NCBI GenBank assembly: GCA_963675935.2
Contig: OY780964.2
Coordinates: 930,001 to 994,000, forward strand
Direction of reading: 5' to 3'
Origin: G963675935 sp963675935
GTDB taxonomy: Bacteria > Planctomycetota > Planctomycetia > Pirellulales > Thermoguttaceae
Length of the DNA: 64,000 bases
A model generated the notes under the pieces. It searched no databases. It had not been told where the DNA came from and was given only the letters and a program-made list of their open reading frames with translations. Both the position numbers and the translations under genes were made by a program. Within the stretch, counting starts at the first letter, position 1; each line of letters opens with the position of its first letter. This document shows, piece after piece, positions 25,617-33,667 of this stretch.

Positions 25617-25693
25617 ATATACCTTGCACGGGCACTGGTGATACATTTTTCCCGAGGGAGAACATGTATCAATTCAAGCCGCGTACGGTATAG
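25617..25693. repeat. Structured 79-base element, copy B
   Basis: ATATACCTTGCACGGGCACT pairs with CCGCGTACGGTATAG; the inner stem TGATACAT/ATGTATCA encloses TTTTCCCGAGGGAGAAC. It lies 57 bases from copy A, in the divergent region between the PP2C and OmpA genes, about 200 bases before the latter. Confidence 0.75.
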
Positions 25694-25892
25694 TTCATCA
25701 GGAGAAAGCTTAGGATTTTGCGAAAACCACTTTCCTAAGCTGCTTACATTTCGCACTTCGCCCATACTGCGCATTCCACCGTTAGAATTGCCCTTGCCCC
25801 CCCCTGGCAGTCTTGCTACCATCCGCCCCTGCTTGTCCCGATAGTCGTTGCGCAGATACCCTCCCCGCAAATGGGGATGCAAGGAGAGAGCC

Positions 25893-26717
25893 ATGTCACG
25901 GTCGGCTTGGATGCCGTCGTTGTGCGCGTGTTTGTCGCTGCTCGTCGCCGGCTGCGCCGACAATTCGATGATTCTGAAATCGAAATTGAGCGAGGCGGAA
26001 AAACAGCAGACCGCCATGTCGCGTCAGTATCAGCAACTCCAGGATCGGTCGAACGCCCTGGACCGCGACAACCAGGAAAAAGACGTCCTCTTGGCCCAGA
26101 CCAAACAGCAGACGAAAATCGCCGAGGATCAACTGGCGTTGTTGCGCGATCAACTCCGCGGCGTCACGTCGCAACTGGCCCAAACCCGCACCGATAAGGA
26201 AAGCACCGATCGACGGGTTCAAGCCATGCAGGCGTCGATGCAGCGGCAAGGCGGCGTGACGATCAACCCGAACAACAGTTTTCTCCAGACGCTGCCGGTC
26301 GTCAATATTCCAGGCGGAAATGTTCGTCGCGACGGCGACGTGATTCGCATCGAACTGCCCGACAACAGTCTTTTCGAGCCTGGCACGGCCCGGCTTCGCC
26401 CCGGCGCGGTCAACCAGATCGGCGACGCGGCGGCGGAAATCGGGCGGCTGTACCCCGATCAGATGATCGGCGTCGAGGGCTACACCGATCGCGATCCGGC
26501 GACCGGCAATCAGGGCCGCAACAGCCACCAACTTTCGGTCGAACGGGCGATGGCCGTTTACGACGTGTTGGTCAACCGCACGCGGTTGCAGGGGAATCAG
26601 TTATGCGTCATCGGTCACGGCTCGAATCAGCCGGTCGCCTCCAATGCCACGCCCGAGGGAAGGCAGCGCAATCGCCGCGTCGAATTGGTCGTGTATCCGG
26701 AGAAAAAGAGTGGTTAG
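25893..26717 (+). CDS. OmpA-family outer-membrane lipoprotein
   Basis: The 274-residue product has a lipoprotein signal (SLCACLSLLVAGC, Cys near residue 20), a long coiled coil (about 30-115, for example SEAEKQQTAMSRQYQQLQDR), and a C-terminal OmpA peptidoglycan-binding domain. That domain shows NSLFEPGTARLRPGAV, IGVEGYTDRDPA, SVERAMAVYDVLV and EGRQRNRRVELVV. The protein would tether the outer membrane to the cell wall, as in Pal-like or MotB-like proteins. The ATG at 25893 is chosen for its AAGGAGAG site. The last codons and stop lie at the edge of a GTTAGTGGCTAGTG repeat. Confidence 0.9.
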   Translation: MSRSAWMPSLCACLSLLVAGCADNSMILKSKLSEAEKQQTAMSRQYQQLQDRSNALDRDNQEKDVLLAQTKQQTKIAEDQLALLRDQLRGVTSQLAQTRTDKESTDRRVQAMQASMQRQGGVTINPNNSFLQTLPVVNIPGGNVRRDGDVIRIELPDNSLFEPGTARLRPGAVNQIGDAAAEIGRLYPDQMIGVEGYTDRDPATGNQGRNSHQLSVERAMAVYDVLVNRTRLQGNQLCVIGHGSNQPVASNATPEGRQRNRRVELVVYPEKKSG

Positions 26718-26757
26718 TGGCTGGTGGTTAGTGGCTAGTGCGAAACCGCAAGCGGTT
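26712..26757. repeat. TTAGTGGCTAGTGCGAAACCGC repeat
   Basis: GGTTAGTGGCTGGTGGTTAG and TGGCTAGTGCGAAACCGC followed by AAGCGGTTT form the left member of a pair; its reverse complement, expanded, is at 28489-28570. The GCGAAACCGCAAGCGG hairpin unit also appears at 40577-40597 and 42298-42319. Confidence 0.75.
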
Positions 26758-26799
26758 TATTGCTCTTCACTCTTTTTTTACACTCATCCCCAGCCCCTC

Positions 26800-27579
26800 A
26801 TGCTTCCCTACTGGATCATTCTGCTTTTCTCGGCGGCTTTCGGCGGCGCGATCGGCAGTTTCTTGAACGTTGTGGTCTATCGCTTGCCGAACGGGCTAAG
26901 CCTCATCACGCCGCCCTCGCATTGCCCGATCTGCAAGGAGCCGATCCGCTGGTTCGACAACGTGCCGGTGCTCGGCTGGCTCATGCTGGGCGGGCGCTGC
27001 CGGCATTGCCGCTGTTGGATTCCATTTCGGTATCCGGCGATCGAGGCGTTTTCGGCCGCGATGTTCGCCGCGGTGGCCGCGGTCGAATTTCCGCCCGTCC
27101 AGGCGATCTATCCATTCCACTTGACGCTGCTATGTACGCTGCTGTGTTCGGCGCTGATCGAAGTCGATGGGAATCGGCCGCCGGTGCGATTGTTCGTTTT
27201 GGCCTTGGCCGTGGGAATCGTGACGCCTTTGGCCTGGCCGATCGGGCGGCTGGCGGCGACCAGTCTCGATTTGCCGCCGATGGACGACGCCTTGGTGACC
27301 AGCCTGCTCGGGCTGGCCGCCGGGGCAATTCTCGCCGGGCTGGTTTGGAGGGCGTCAGGCTCTGGGCTGCGGCTCGGCCTGATTTGCGTGGGTCTGTTTC
27401 TTGGCTGGCAGGCGGTCGCGGCGATTGCGTTGGCGACCGCAGCGATCCACGGGACATTGCTTTCCACCCGTTATGCGTGGAAAAAGCCCCGTATTCCGGC
27501 CAGTGTGTCGCTGATGGCGGCCACGACGGCCTGGATTCTTTTTGGCTCGCGGCTTGTATCGGTGTGCAAAGCGTGGTAG
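26800..27579 (+). CDS. Prepilin peptidase-like membrane protein lacking catalytic aspartates
   Basis: The 259-residue product is a polytopic membrane protein of the type IV prepilin peptidase family. The N-terminal part is normal: FGGAIGSFLNVVVYRLPNGL, then a four-cysteine zinc site (HCPICKEPIRWFDNVPVLGW, GGRCRHCRCW). In active enzymes the first catalytic Asp stands in LIDxDxxxIPD and the second in GxGDxK. Here the corresponding places read ALIEVDGNRPPVRL and SGSGLRLGLICVGLFLGWQA, so both expected motifs are lost. It may be a non-catalytic relative or an N-methyltransferase-only form. It starts at 26800 after a spacer of repeats, followed by a LOG-family gene 52 bases on. Confidence 0.75.
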   Translation: MLPYWIILLFSAAFGGAIGSFLNVVVYRLPNGLSLITPPSHCPICKEPIRWFDNVPVLGWLMLGGRCRHCRCWIPFRYPAIEAFSAAMFAAVAAVEFPPVQAIYPFHLTLLCTLLCSALIEVDGNRPPVRLFVLALAVGIVTPLAWPIGRLAATSLDLPPMDDALVTSLLGLAAGAILAGLVWRASGSGLRLGLICVGLFLGWQAVAAIALATAAIHGTLLSTRYAWKKPRIPASVSLMAATTAWILFGSRLVSVCKAW

Positions 27580-27631
27580 GTTTAATAGTATCCTGCCTCA
27601 CAGCTTGCCCGCTCAAAAAAGCCTTCCTTCG

Positions 27632-28492
27632 ATGGCCGAGGATTCCGCCGCCAATCTTCTGAAGATTCTCGAATCGCCCAGTTATCGCGTCGCCTACAAG
27701 GATGTCGATTTCTTGAGCCGGCCCGAGATGCGCGCAGCGCGGATCGAATTGGAGTTGCTCAAGCCGGAATTATGTTTTCTGGACAACGGCATCCGTTCGA
27801 CAATCGTCGTTTTCGGCAGCACGCAGCTTGTCGAGCCGGCGGCCGCACGGCGCCGCCTCGAAGAGGCCGAGCGTGATCTCTCCCGCGCGCCGAGCGATCC
27901 CCGACGGCAGAGGGCGGTTTTGCGTGCGAAGAATCTGCTTCCGCGCAGCCGCTACTACGACGCCGCCCGCGAGTTCGCCCAATTGGTCGCCACCGAGAGC
28001 CGAACCAATTCGCATTGCGAGTACACCATCGTGACCGGCGGCGGACCGGGCATCATGGAAGCGGCCAATCGCGGCGCGTTCGACGCGGAAGCCCAGTCGA
28101 TCGGACTGAACATCCGTTTGCCGCATGAGCAGCAGCCGAATCCTTACATCACCCCGGGGCTCTGCTTCCAGTTCCACTACTTCGCCATGCGGAAGCTGCA
28201 CTTCCTGTTGAGGGCGAGGGCACTGGTGGCTTTTCCCGGCGGTTTCGGCACCTTCGATGAATTGTTCGACGCGCTGACGCTTCGACAGACCGGTCGGATG
28301 CAGGCCATTCCGATCATTTTGTTCGGCCGCGAGTATTGGAGCCGGGCGATCGACTTCCGGTTCTTGGCCGACGAGGGTGTGATCGCCGACGAAGACCTCG
28401 ACTTGCTCGACTATGCGGAAACCGCCGAGGAAGCCTGGCGAATCATTCAACGGGCGGACGGCGCGAATGGGGGAATCGAAACGAACGTCTAA
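27632..28492 (+). CDS. LOG-family nucleotide phosphoribohydrolase-like protein
   Basis: LOG proteins hydrolyse nucleoside 5'-monophosphates, such as cytokinin riboside phosphates or AMP, at the N-glycosidic bond. The 286-residue product shows the Rossmann-like fold and the two signature blocks: VTGGGPGIMEAANRG near 148 and VAFPGGFGTFDELFDALTL near 210. The N-terminal extension (about 45 residues, AANLLKILESPSYRVAYKDV) and insert near 80-120 match the longer bacterial subgroup. The ATG at 27632 is chosen over the open frame from 27542. The biological role in bacteria other than plant-associated ones is unclear. Confidence 0.87.
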   Translation: MAEDSAANLLKILESPSYRVAYKDVDFLSRPEMRAARIELELLKPELCFLDNGIRSTIVVFGSTQLVEPAAARRRLEEAERDLSRAPSDPRRQRAVLRAKNLLPRSRYYDAAREFAQLVATESRTNSHCEYTIVTGGGPGIMEAANRGAFDAEAQSIGLNIRLPHEQQPNPYITPGLCFQFHYFAMRKLHFLLRARALVAFPGGFGTFDELFDALTLRQTGRMQAIPIILFGREYWSRAIDFRFLADEGVIADEDLDLLDYAETAEEAWRIIQRADGANGGIETNV

Positions 28493-28570
28493 AAGCCGCT
28501 CGCGGCTTCGCACTAGCCACTAACTACTAGCCACTAACTACTAACTACTAACTACTAACTACTAGCCACT
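28489..28570. repeat. CTAACTACTAACTA tandem array with GCCGCTCGCGGC hairpin
   Basis: AAGCCGCTCGCGGCTTCGCA is followed by CACTAGCCACTAACTACTAG and four or more near-identical seven-base CTAACTA units to about 28570. In reverse complement it matches the repeat at 26712-26757, so the two bracket the prepilin-peptidase-like and LOG genes. Confidence 0.8.
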
Positions 28571-28594
28571 TTTTATTTCCGAAGGAGTGAACCC

Positions 28595-29767
28595 ATGTCT
28601 CGTGCAATGAACAGCGTTTGGTTGGCGATTTTCTGCCTTGCGGCGATCGCGGCCTATCCGGCGTCGGCCGCCGACGACAATCCGTCAAAGCCGGGCGACA
28701 CCCCGGCCGCGAAAGCGAAACCGGCCGACGAGAAGTCGGCTAATAAAGCCGATCCATTCGCCGTGCCGGCCGGCGAGCCGAAAGACCTGATCGAGTTCAT
28801 GAAGAAGACGGCGCCGGCCTTGCGCGATCCGGCCACGCTCGAGAAGGCGAAGTCGGCGATCTTGAAGGCCGCCGATAAAGTGCTGGCCGCCAAAGCCACC
28901 GACGACGAATTGACTTTCGCCGTGCAGGCAAAGATGAGCATGTTGCAGGATGAGAAGCAGCTTGTCGAGTTCGCCGCGGAGTTGAAGAAGGGCGGCCATG
29001 AGAATCTCGCGAGGCAGGTTCGCGGATTTATCTTGCAGGGCGAGCTTCGCAAGGCGATGATGGCCAAGCCCGAGCAAATGAAAATCGCGATCGGAAACGT
29101 GGTCAAGTATATCGAAGAAGCCGCGCCGCAACCCTCCGACGTCGGTTTGGCCTTCATGGCCGGACGGCTTGCGGAAATGGCCGGCGAAGGCGACAACGCC
29201 TACGCCGTCGGCGTTTACCGCTCGTTGGGCAAGGCGTTCGCGGCCAGCAAGAACGAAAAGTTGGCCGATTTCGCCAAAACCCTCGACGGCGTCGTTCGCC
29301 GGCTCGATCTGTTGGGCAAGGAAATGAAGATCGAGGGCAACCTCGTCGGCGGCAAGGCGTTCGACTGGTCGAAATACAAAGACAAGGTCGTCCTGGTCGA
29401 TTTCTGGGCCACTTGGTGCGGCCCCTGCGTCGGCGAAATTCCGAACATGAAGAAGGTCTACAAGTTTTACCACGCCAAGGGCTTCGAGATCGTCGGCATC
29501 AGTTGTGACAGCAAACTTTCCGACCTCGAAAAGTTCGTCAAGGAAAAAGAGATCCCCTGGATGATCGTCTTCGGCGACGGCAAACCAAGTCCCACGGTGT
29601 CGTACTATGGCATCATGGGCATTCCCACGATGATCCTCGTGGGCAAGGACGGGAAGGTTGTTTCGCTCAACGCCCGTGGCGAAAAGCTCGAGGAAGAAGT
29701 TGCCAAAATCCTCGGCCCCATGCCCAAGGAAGAAAAGAAGGACAAAAAGAAGAGCGAAGAGAAGTAG
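28595..29767 (+). CDS. Exported TlpA/ResA-like thioredoxin protein
   Basis: The 390-residue product carries a signal peptide (VWLAIFCLAAIAAYPASA), a charged linker, a helical region of about 200 residues without a recognised family, and a C-terminal thioredoxin-fold domain (about 240-375) with FWATWCGPCVGEIPNMKKVY near residue 270 and the cis-Pro strand IMGIPTMILVGKDG near 345. Such proteins reduce disulfides in the periplasm, for instance in apocytochrome c before haem attachment. The tail is very rich in Lys and Glu. A GGAG at 28583 places the start. It may serve the cytochrome-rich neighbourhood and the ResB-CcsA protein at 35-38 kb. Confidence 0.88.
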   Translation: MSRAMNSVWLAIFCLAAIAAYPASAADDNPSKPGDTPAAKAKPADEKSANKADPFAVPAGEPKDLIEFMKKTAPALRDPATLEKAKSAILKAADKVLAAKATDDELTFAVQAKMSMLQDEKQLVEFAAELKKGGHENLARQVRGFILQGELRKAMMAKPEQMKIAIGNVVKYIEEAAPQPSDVGLAFMAGRLAEMAGEGDNAYAVGVYRSLGKAFAASKNEKLADFAKTLDGVVRRLDLLGKEMKIEGNLVGGKAFDWSKYKDKVVLVDFWATWCGPCVGEIPNMKKVYKFYHAKGFEIVGISCDSKLSDLEKFVKEKEIPWMIVFGDGKPSPTVSYYGIMGIPTMILVGKDGKVVSLNARGEKLEEEVAKILGPMPKEEKKDKKKSEEK

Positions 29768-29789
29768 GGGCAAGAAGTAATGTCATGCT

Positions 29790-29896
29790 GTTTATTGACA
29801 GTCAGATGGATAATGTCCTAATAGCCGGGGGCCAACGGCCCCCGGAATGGACTTTCCATTGCCAACGATTCCGACATTAACTACCTGACAGTCAAT
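29790..29896. repeat. GTTTATTGAC-ended MITE, copy 2
   Basis: GTTTATTGACAGTCAGATGG and the complement of CTACCTGACAGTCAATAGC are the ends; the core reads AGCCGGGGGCCAACGGCCCC. It is the same unit as 18790-18899. Confidence 0.85.
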
Positions 29897-29965
29897 AGCC
29901 GGCGAACTGTTCGCCGCGTGGGAGTTCGCTCCCTAAAAACGCGGCGAACTTTTTCCCGGCTCAAC
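29896..29965. repeat. GTTTAGCCGGCG-type palindrome, diverged copy
   Basis: ATAGCCGGCGAACTGTTCGC and AACGCGGCGAACTTTTTCCC followed by GGCTCAAC form an imperfect version of the family, abutting the MITE on its right side. The two families are thus found side by side here and at 46778-46826. Confidence 0.65.
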
Positions 29966-30048
29966 TTTTTTCCGCGAGTCGTTCCCAAGGAGCCTTGGAT
30001 GCGCCGCCGGTGGAGAACACGGCCGACGACGAATGGATGATATCGACC

Positions 30049-30100
30049 CTTTTCCCAGGGCGGCGGCCCTGGGCTGGGTGAACAAAGGGCCTTCAGCCCA
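30049..30100. repeat. CCCAGGGC palindrome, second copy
   Basis: TTTCCCAGGGCGGCGGCCCT followed by GGGCTGGGTGAAC and AGGGCCTTCAGCCCAA matches the right half of the element at 16120-16311. It lies 30 bases before the SASA start. Confidence 0.75.
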
Positions 30101-30129
30101 ATACTATTCATCACAAAGGAAACTGTCTC

Positions 30130-31539
30130 ATGCGTTGCCGAACTTCGATGCGAATTGTTATGTGCTTGACAGTTGCACTCTGCTGGGTCGCGACGGCCTC
30201 GGCGGCCGTGCGACTGCCCGCCGTGTTCGGCGACAACATGGTTTTGCAACGCGGCCAACCCGTGCCCGTTTGGGGCTGGGCCGATAAGGGCGAAGAAGTC
30301 ACCGTCGCCATCGCCGGGCAAACTCTTGCGACAAAGGCCGGCGACGACGGTCGTTGGCGAGTCGCCCTGGCGAAACTCGATGTCGGTCAGCCGTTGGAAA
30401 TGACCGTCAAAGGCTCAACGGGTAACACGATTACACTGAAAAACATCCTGGTCGGCGAAGTTTGGGTCTGCTCGGGCCAGTCGAACATGGAGATGGGCAT
30501 CGGCCTGTGCAACGACGCGCAAAAGGAAATCGCCGCAGCCGATTACCCGGCCATTCGACTGTTTGAAATCCCGAAGGTCAAGGCCCCGCAACCGGCCGCC
30601 GACGTGAAGGCCGCGTGGACGCCTTGCACTTCTCAGAGTGTCGCCATCGGCAGTTGGAACGGCTTCTCCGCCGCAGCCTACTACTTCGGCCGCTCGTTGC
30701 ACAAGGAATTGAACGTGCCCATCGGATTAATCGACACTTCGTGGGGCGGCACGCCGGCCGAGTTCTGGACCAGCCGCAAAACGCTCGAGACGGCGCCGAC
30801 GCTCAAGACGCTGGCCCAAGGCGAATCGTCGTGCCTGTACAACGGCATGATCGCCCCGATCGTGCCGTTCGCCATTCGCGGCGCGATCTGGTATCAAGGC
30901 GAAGCGAACCTATCCCGTGCCTACCAATATCGCACGCTGCTGCCCGCGATGATCGCCAACTGGCGCGCCGACTGGGCCCAGGGCGATTTCCCGTTCGGCG
31001 TCGTGCAGCTTGCCCCGTTCCGCTACGTCGGCCAGAATCCAGCCAATTTCGCCGAACTATGCGAGGCCCAATTATTGACGGCACAATCGACGCCCAACGT
31101 CGGGCTGGCCGTCACGATGGACATCGGCGACGTGAAGGACATCCATCCGAAGAACAAGCAAGAAGTGGGCCGCCGGCTGGCGCTTTGGGCCTTAGCTAAA
31201 ACCTACGGCCGCGACGTGGTCTATTCCGGCCCGATCTACAAGTCGATGACCGTCGAAGGCGATAAGATTCGCCTCCAGTTCGACCACCTCGGCGGCGGGC
31301 TGGCAGCCGCCGATGGAAAACCGCTCCGCGAGTTCACCGTTGCCGGGGCCGATGAGAAGTTCGTGCCGGCCGAGGCCGCGATTGACGGCGCTTCGATTGT
31401 CGTTCACGCCGCTCAGGTAGCCAAGCCGGTTGCCGTGCGTTACGCCTGGCGCGACGACGCCTCGGCGAATCTGGCGAACAAAGAGGGCCTGCCCGCCTCG
31501 CCGTTCCGAACCGATCGCTGGAAGGGCGTGACGGAATAG
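30130..31539 (+). CDS. Sialate O-acetylesterase-like (SASA) SGNH hydrolase
   Basis: The 469-residue exported enzyme should remove acetyl groups from sialic acids or other acylated glycans. After a signal peptide (VMCLTVALCWVATASA) comes an immunoglobulin-like N-terminal domain (AVRLPAVFGDNMVLQRGQPV), then the SGNH block I VWVCSGQSNMEMG with the catalytic Ser near residue 118, WNGFSAAAYYFGRSL, GLIDTSWGGTPAEFW and IWYQGEANL, and the Asp-His dyad segment DIGDVKDIHPKNKQEVG near 335. These are typical for planctomycete sialate O-acetylesterases, which are abundant and tied to sulfated or acetylated polysaccharide use. Substrate specificity is inferred. Confidence 0.92.
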   Translation: MRCRTSMRIVMCLTVALCWVATASAAVRLPAVFGDNMVLQRGQPVPVWGWADKGEEVTVAIAGQTLATKAGDDGRWRVALAKLDVGQPLEMTVKGSTGNTITLKNILVGEVWVCSGQSNMEMGIGLCNDAQKEIAAADYPAIRLFEIPKVKAPQPAADVKAAWTPCTSQSVAIGSWNGFSAAAYYFGRSLHKELNVPIGLIDTSWGGTPAEFWTSRKTLETAPTLKTLAQGESSCLYNGMIAPIVPFAIRGAIWYQGEANLSRAYQYRTLLPAMIANWRADWAQGDFPFGVVQLAPFRYVGQNPANFAELCEAQLLTAQSTPNVGLAVTMDIGDVKDIHPKNKQEVGRRLALWALAKTYGRDVVYSGPIYKSMTVEGDKIRLQFDHLGGGLAAADGKPLREFTVAGADEKFVPAEAAIDGASIVVHAAQVAKPVAVRYAWRDDASANLANKEGLPASPFRTDRWKGVTE

Positions 31540-31554
31540 GCGGCAGCAGGGATG

Positions 31555-31622
31555 GGGCTTGGGACTTAGGGCTTAGGTCTTCGTGCCACGTCCCAAGACC
31601 AAAGTCCCAAGACCTAAGCCCC
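31555..31622. repeat. GGTCTTAGG-type inverted repeat
   Basis: GGGCTTGGGACTTAGGGCTT with AGGTCTT at the left and AAGTCCCAAGACCTAAGCCC at the right form a hairpin between the convergent SASA and nucleoside phosphorylase genes. It would serve as a bidirectional terminator. Confidence 0.8.
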
Positions 31623-31647
31623 TATTGTTTGCGGCTACGCTGGCACA

Positions 31648-32532
31648 CTATTTCTCGAAAACCCAATCCGCCAAGAATTTGGCCAATCGGTCGGAAGCCA
31701 CCAGGGCGTTTTCCCGCAGCTGATAAAAGTCCTTCGCGCTGGCCGGCCGGCGCCACATCGCGCCGAGGGCCGCGCCCCATTGGGCCGCACCCGGCTTTTG
31801 CGACAATAAATGCTCAACGTCGCGAGGCAGCGTCTCGTCGGCCAGATCGTTGATGACGCGAACCGACGAAAACGCCGTCTGCCGGGCAGCGCACGCCTCG
31901 GCCACGGCGAACGTCTCCATATCGACAGCCAGCGCCCCGGTGCGATCGAAAAGCTCCTTGCGTTGCTTGGGCGAACGGACCACGCGATCGACGGTCAACA
32001 GCCCGCCGCGATGCACGCCCGGCCGAGCGGTCGCCGAGGCCAACCCCCGCGGCACATCGACCGCGATGCGGCACGGCCTGTCGCTGCTTGATTCATCCTG
32101 TTTCAGCAACTGATCGGCGATGAGAATATCGTTTCGCTTCAACTTCGTGCAGAGCGCGCCGGCGAACCCGGCCGAAACAACTCGGCGGGGATGGTGGCCG
32201 TCGATCAGGATTTCGGTTGCCCGGCGTGCGTTTTTTTGGCCGGGGCCGGCGAGAGTCAGCACGACGCGGCGGCCATGCAGCCCGCCCTCGCGGACGCCGA
32301 AGCCGTGGCCTTGGATCGTGATGGCGCCTTGCAGCAAATCCTCGAAACCGCCCGATTCGATCCCGAGGGCGAAGACGACGCCCCAGTGGCACGTTTTCGG
32401 GGCGTCGTCGGCCGGCGGCGGTGTTGTTGCGGCCGCATTTTCGAGTTGTTGGCGCGCCGTTTGCGCGATGGCCTCGCGCATTTTCGCTTTCGCCGCGTTT
32501 TGGAGCCAGAGATGGAAGAGCGAACGGAGCAT
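31648..32532 (-). CDS. Nucleoside phosphorylase / MTA-SAH nucleosidase-like protein
   Basis: The 294-residue product is a phosphorylase superfamily member acting on N-glycosidic bonds of purine nucleosides. After a variable N-terminal stretch (about 50 residues) the fold begins with HWGVVFALGIESGGFEDLL, then VVLTLAGPGQKNARRATEIL, VVSAGFAGAL near residue 120, and the substrate-binding ALAVDMETFAVAEAC near 202, where the Met-Glu pair binds the ribose. The Asp that protonates the base may be the one in VINDLADETL near 227. It could release adenine from S-adenosylhomocysteine or methylthioadenosine, or act on hopanoid precursors as in HpnG-type relatives. The choice is open. Confidence 0.75.
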   Translation of the reverse strand: MLRSLFHLWLQNAAKAKMREAIAQTARQQLENAAATTPPPADDAPKTCHWGVVFALGIESGGFEDLLQGAITIQGHGFGVREGGLHGRRVVLTLAGPGQKNARRATEILIDGHHPRRVVSAGFAGALCTKLKRNDILIADQLLKQDESSSDRPCRIAVDVPRGLASATARPGVHRGGLLTVDRVVRSPKQRKELFDRTGALAVDMETFAVAEACAARQTAFSSVRVINDLADETLPRDVEHLLSQKPGAAQWGAALGAMWRRPASAKDFYQLRENALVASDRLAKFLADWVFEK

Positions 32533-32635
32533 TAGCGGCCGGGGAGCAAATGAAACAATTTCTACACATTCTGAATGGCCGCCCGGCCGAAGTCAACCGC
32601 TGCGGGGGCAACCGCTGTCGGGGTAATTGGAAAAC

Positions 32636-33667
32636 ATGGGCAATGGTGTTACAATTTTCCCCATGAATGCCGTCATGGATGCCCCCGTCGTCGCCAGTCT
32701 GGAAGAATATTTGCCGCCGGAGCTTCGTGGGTTGGAAAACCCGCAAACGGCGATTCCCGCATTGGCCAAAGACCCGCGGTTGCTTGAGCTTGTCGAACAG
32801 GCGGTGCAAGACGTTTCCACCTGTCACAACCTTCATCTGGGCGATGCCCGGCGGATGGCGGAGTTGCCAGCGGAGTCAGTGCATTTGGTCCTCACTTCCC
32901 CCCCCTATTGGACACTGAAGCAGTACCGTGATACGCCGGGGCAGTTGGGGCACGTTGCCGATTACGAGGAATTCTTGCGCGAGTTGGACAAGGTGTGGAA
33001 GGCGTGTTTTCGCGCCTTGGCGCCGGGCGGACGTTTGGTTTGCGTTGTGGGCGACGTCTGTCTTTCGCGGCGAAACAACGACGGCCGCCATACGGTGGTG
33101 CCGCTTCACGCGTCGATCCAAGAACACTGCCGGCGGATTGGTTTCGACAATCTGGCCCCGATCATTTGGCATAAAATCGCCAACGCCGCTTATGAAGTCG
33201 CCAACGGTTCCGGTTTTTTGGGAAAACCCTACGAGCCGAACTCCGTCATTAAGAACGACATCGAATTTATCTTGATGCAGCGGAAGCCGGGAGGGTATCG
33301 AAAGCCCGACGTCAGCACGCGGCTGTTGAGCGTGATTTCCTCGGAAAATCACAAAAAATGGTTCCAGCAGATATGGATGGGGCTTACCGGCGCCTCGACG
33401 CGGCGGCATCCGGCGCCCTATCCGCTCGAACTTGCCGAACGGCTCGTCCGCATGTTCAGCTTTGTCGGCGACACGGTGTTGGACCCCTTCATGGGCACCG
33501 GCACGACCAACGTCGCGGCGGCCCGGCACGGGCGAAACAGCATCGGCTATGAGATCGACGGCGAGTATTTCGGCCAAGCGGTTCGTCGCATGACCGACGC
33601 AACGGCAGGATTTTTCAACAAGGCCACGGTGAAAACACATGGCGTGCGGTCGAGAAAAACTGGATAA
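32636..33667 (+). CDS. Type II DNA methyltransferase, beta-class (TSPPYW)
   Basis: The protein transfers a methyl group from S-adenosylmethionine to an exocyclic amino group in DNA, protecting host sites from the neighbouring endonuclease. Motif IV, LVLTSPPYW, lies near residue 87 and the SAM-binding motif I, VLDPFMGTGTTNVAAARHG, near residue 285, so the order is IV to I, the beta class. TSPPY is usual for N4-cytosine methylases, although some N6-adenine enzymes share it. Several starts are possible; the ATG at 32636 has a GGA-rich site upstream, and Met codons at 32627 (TTG) and 32663 compete. It overlaps the endonuclease gene by 29 bases. Confidence 0.88.
   Translation: MGNGVTIFPMNAVMDAPVVASLEEYLPPELRGLENPQTAIPALAKDPRLLELVEQAVQDVSTCHNLHLGDARRMAELPAESVHLVLTSPPYWTLKQYRDTPGQLGHVADYEEFLRELDKVWKACFRALAPGGRLVCVVGDVCLSRRNNDGRHTVVPLHASIQEHCRRIGFDNLAPIIWHKIANAAYEVANGSGFLGKPYEPNSVIKNDIEFILMQRKPGGYRKPDVSTRLLSVISSENHKKWFQQIWMGLTGASTRRHPAPYPLELAERLVRMFSFVGDTVLDPFMGTGTTNVAAARHGRNSIGYEIDGEYFGQAVRRMTDATAGFFNKATVKTHGVRSRKTG

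Noticed and set aside
28489..28570. Possible CRISPR or telomere-like array of CTAACTA units
   Set aside because: Units are seven bases without spacers, in a repeat family also found at 26712 in reverse; better explained as slippage in a REP-type element.
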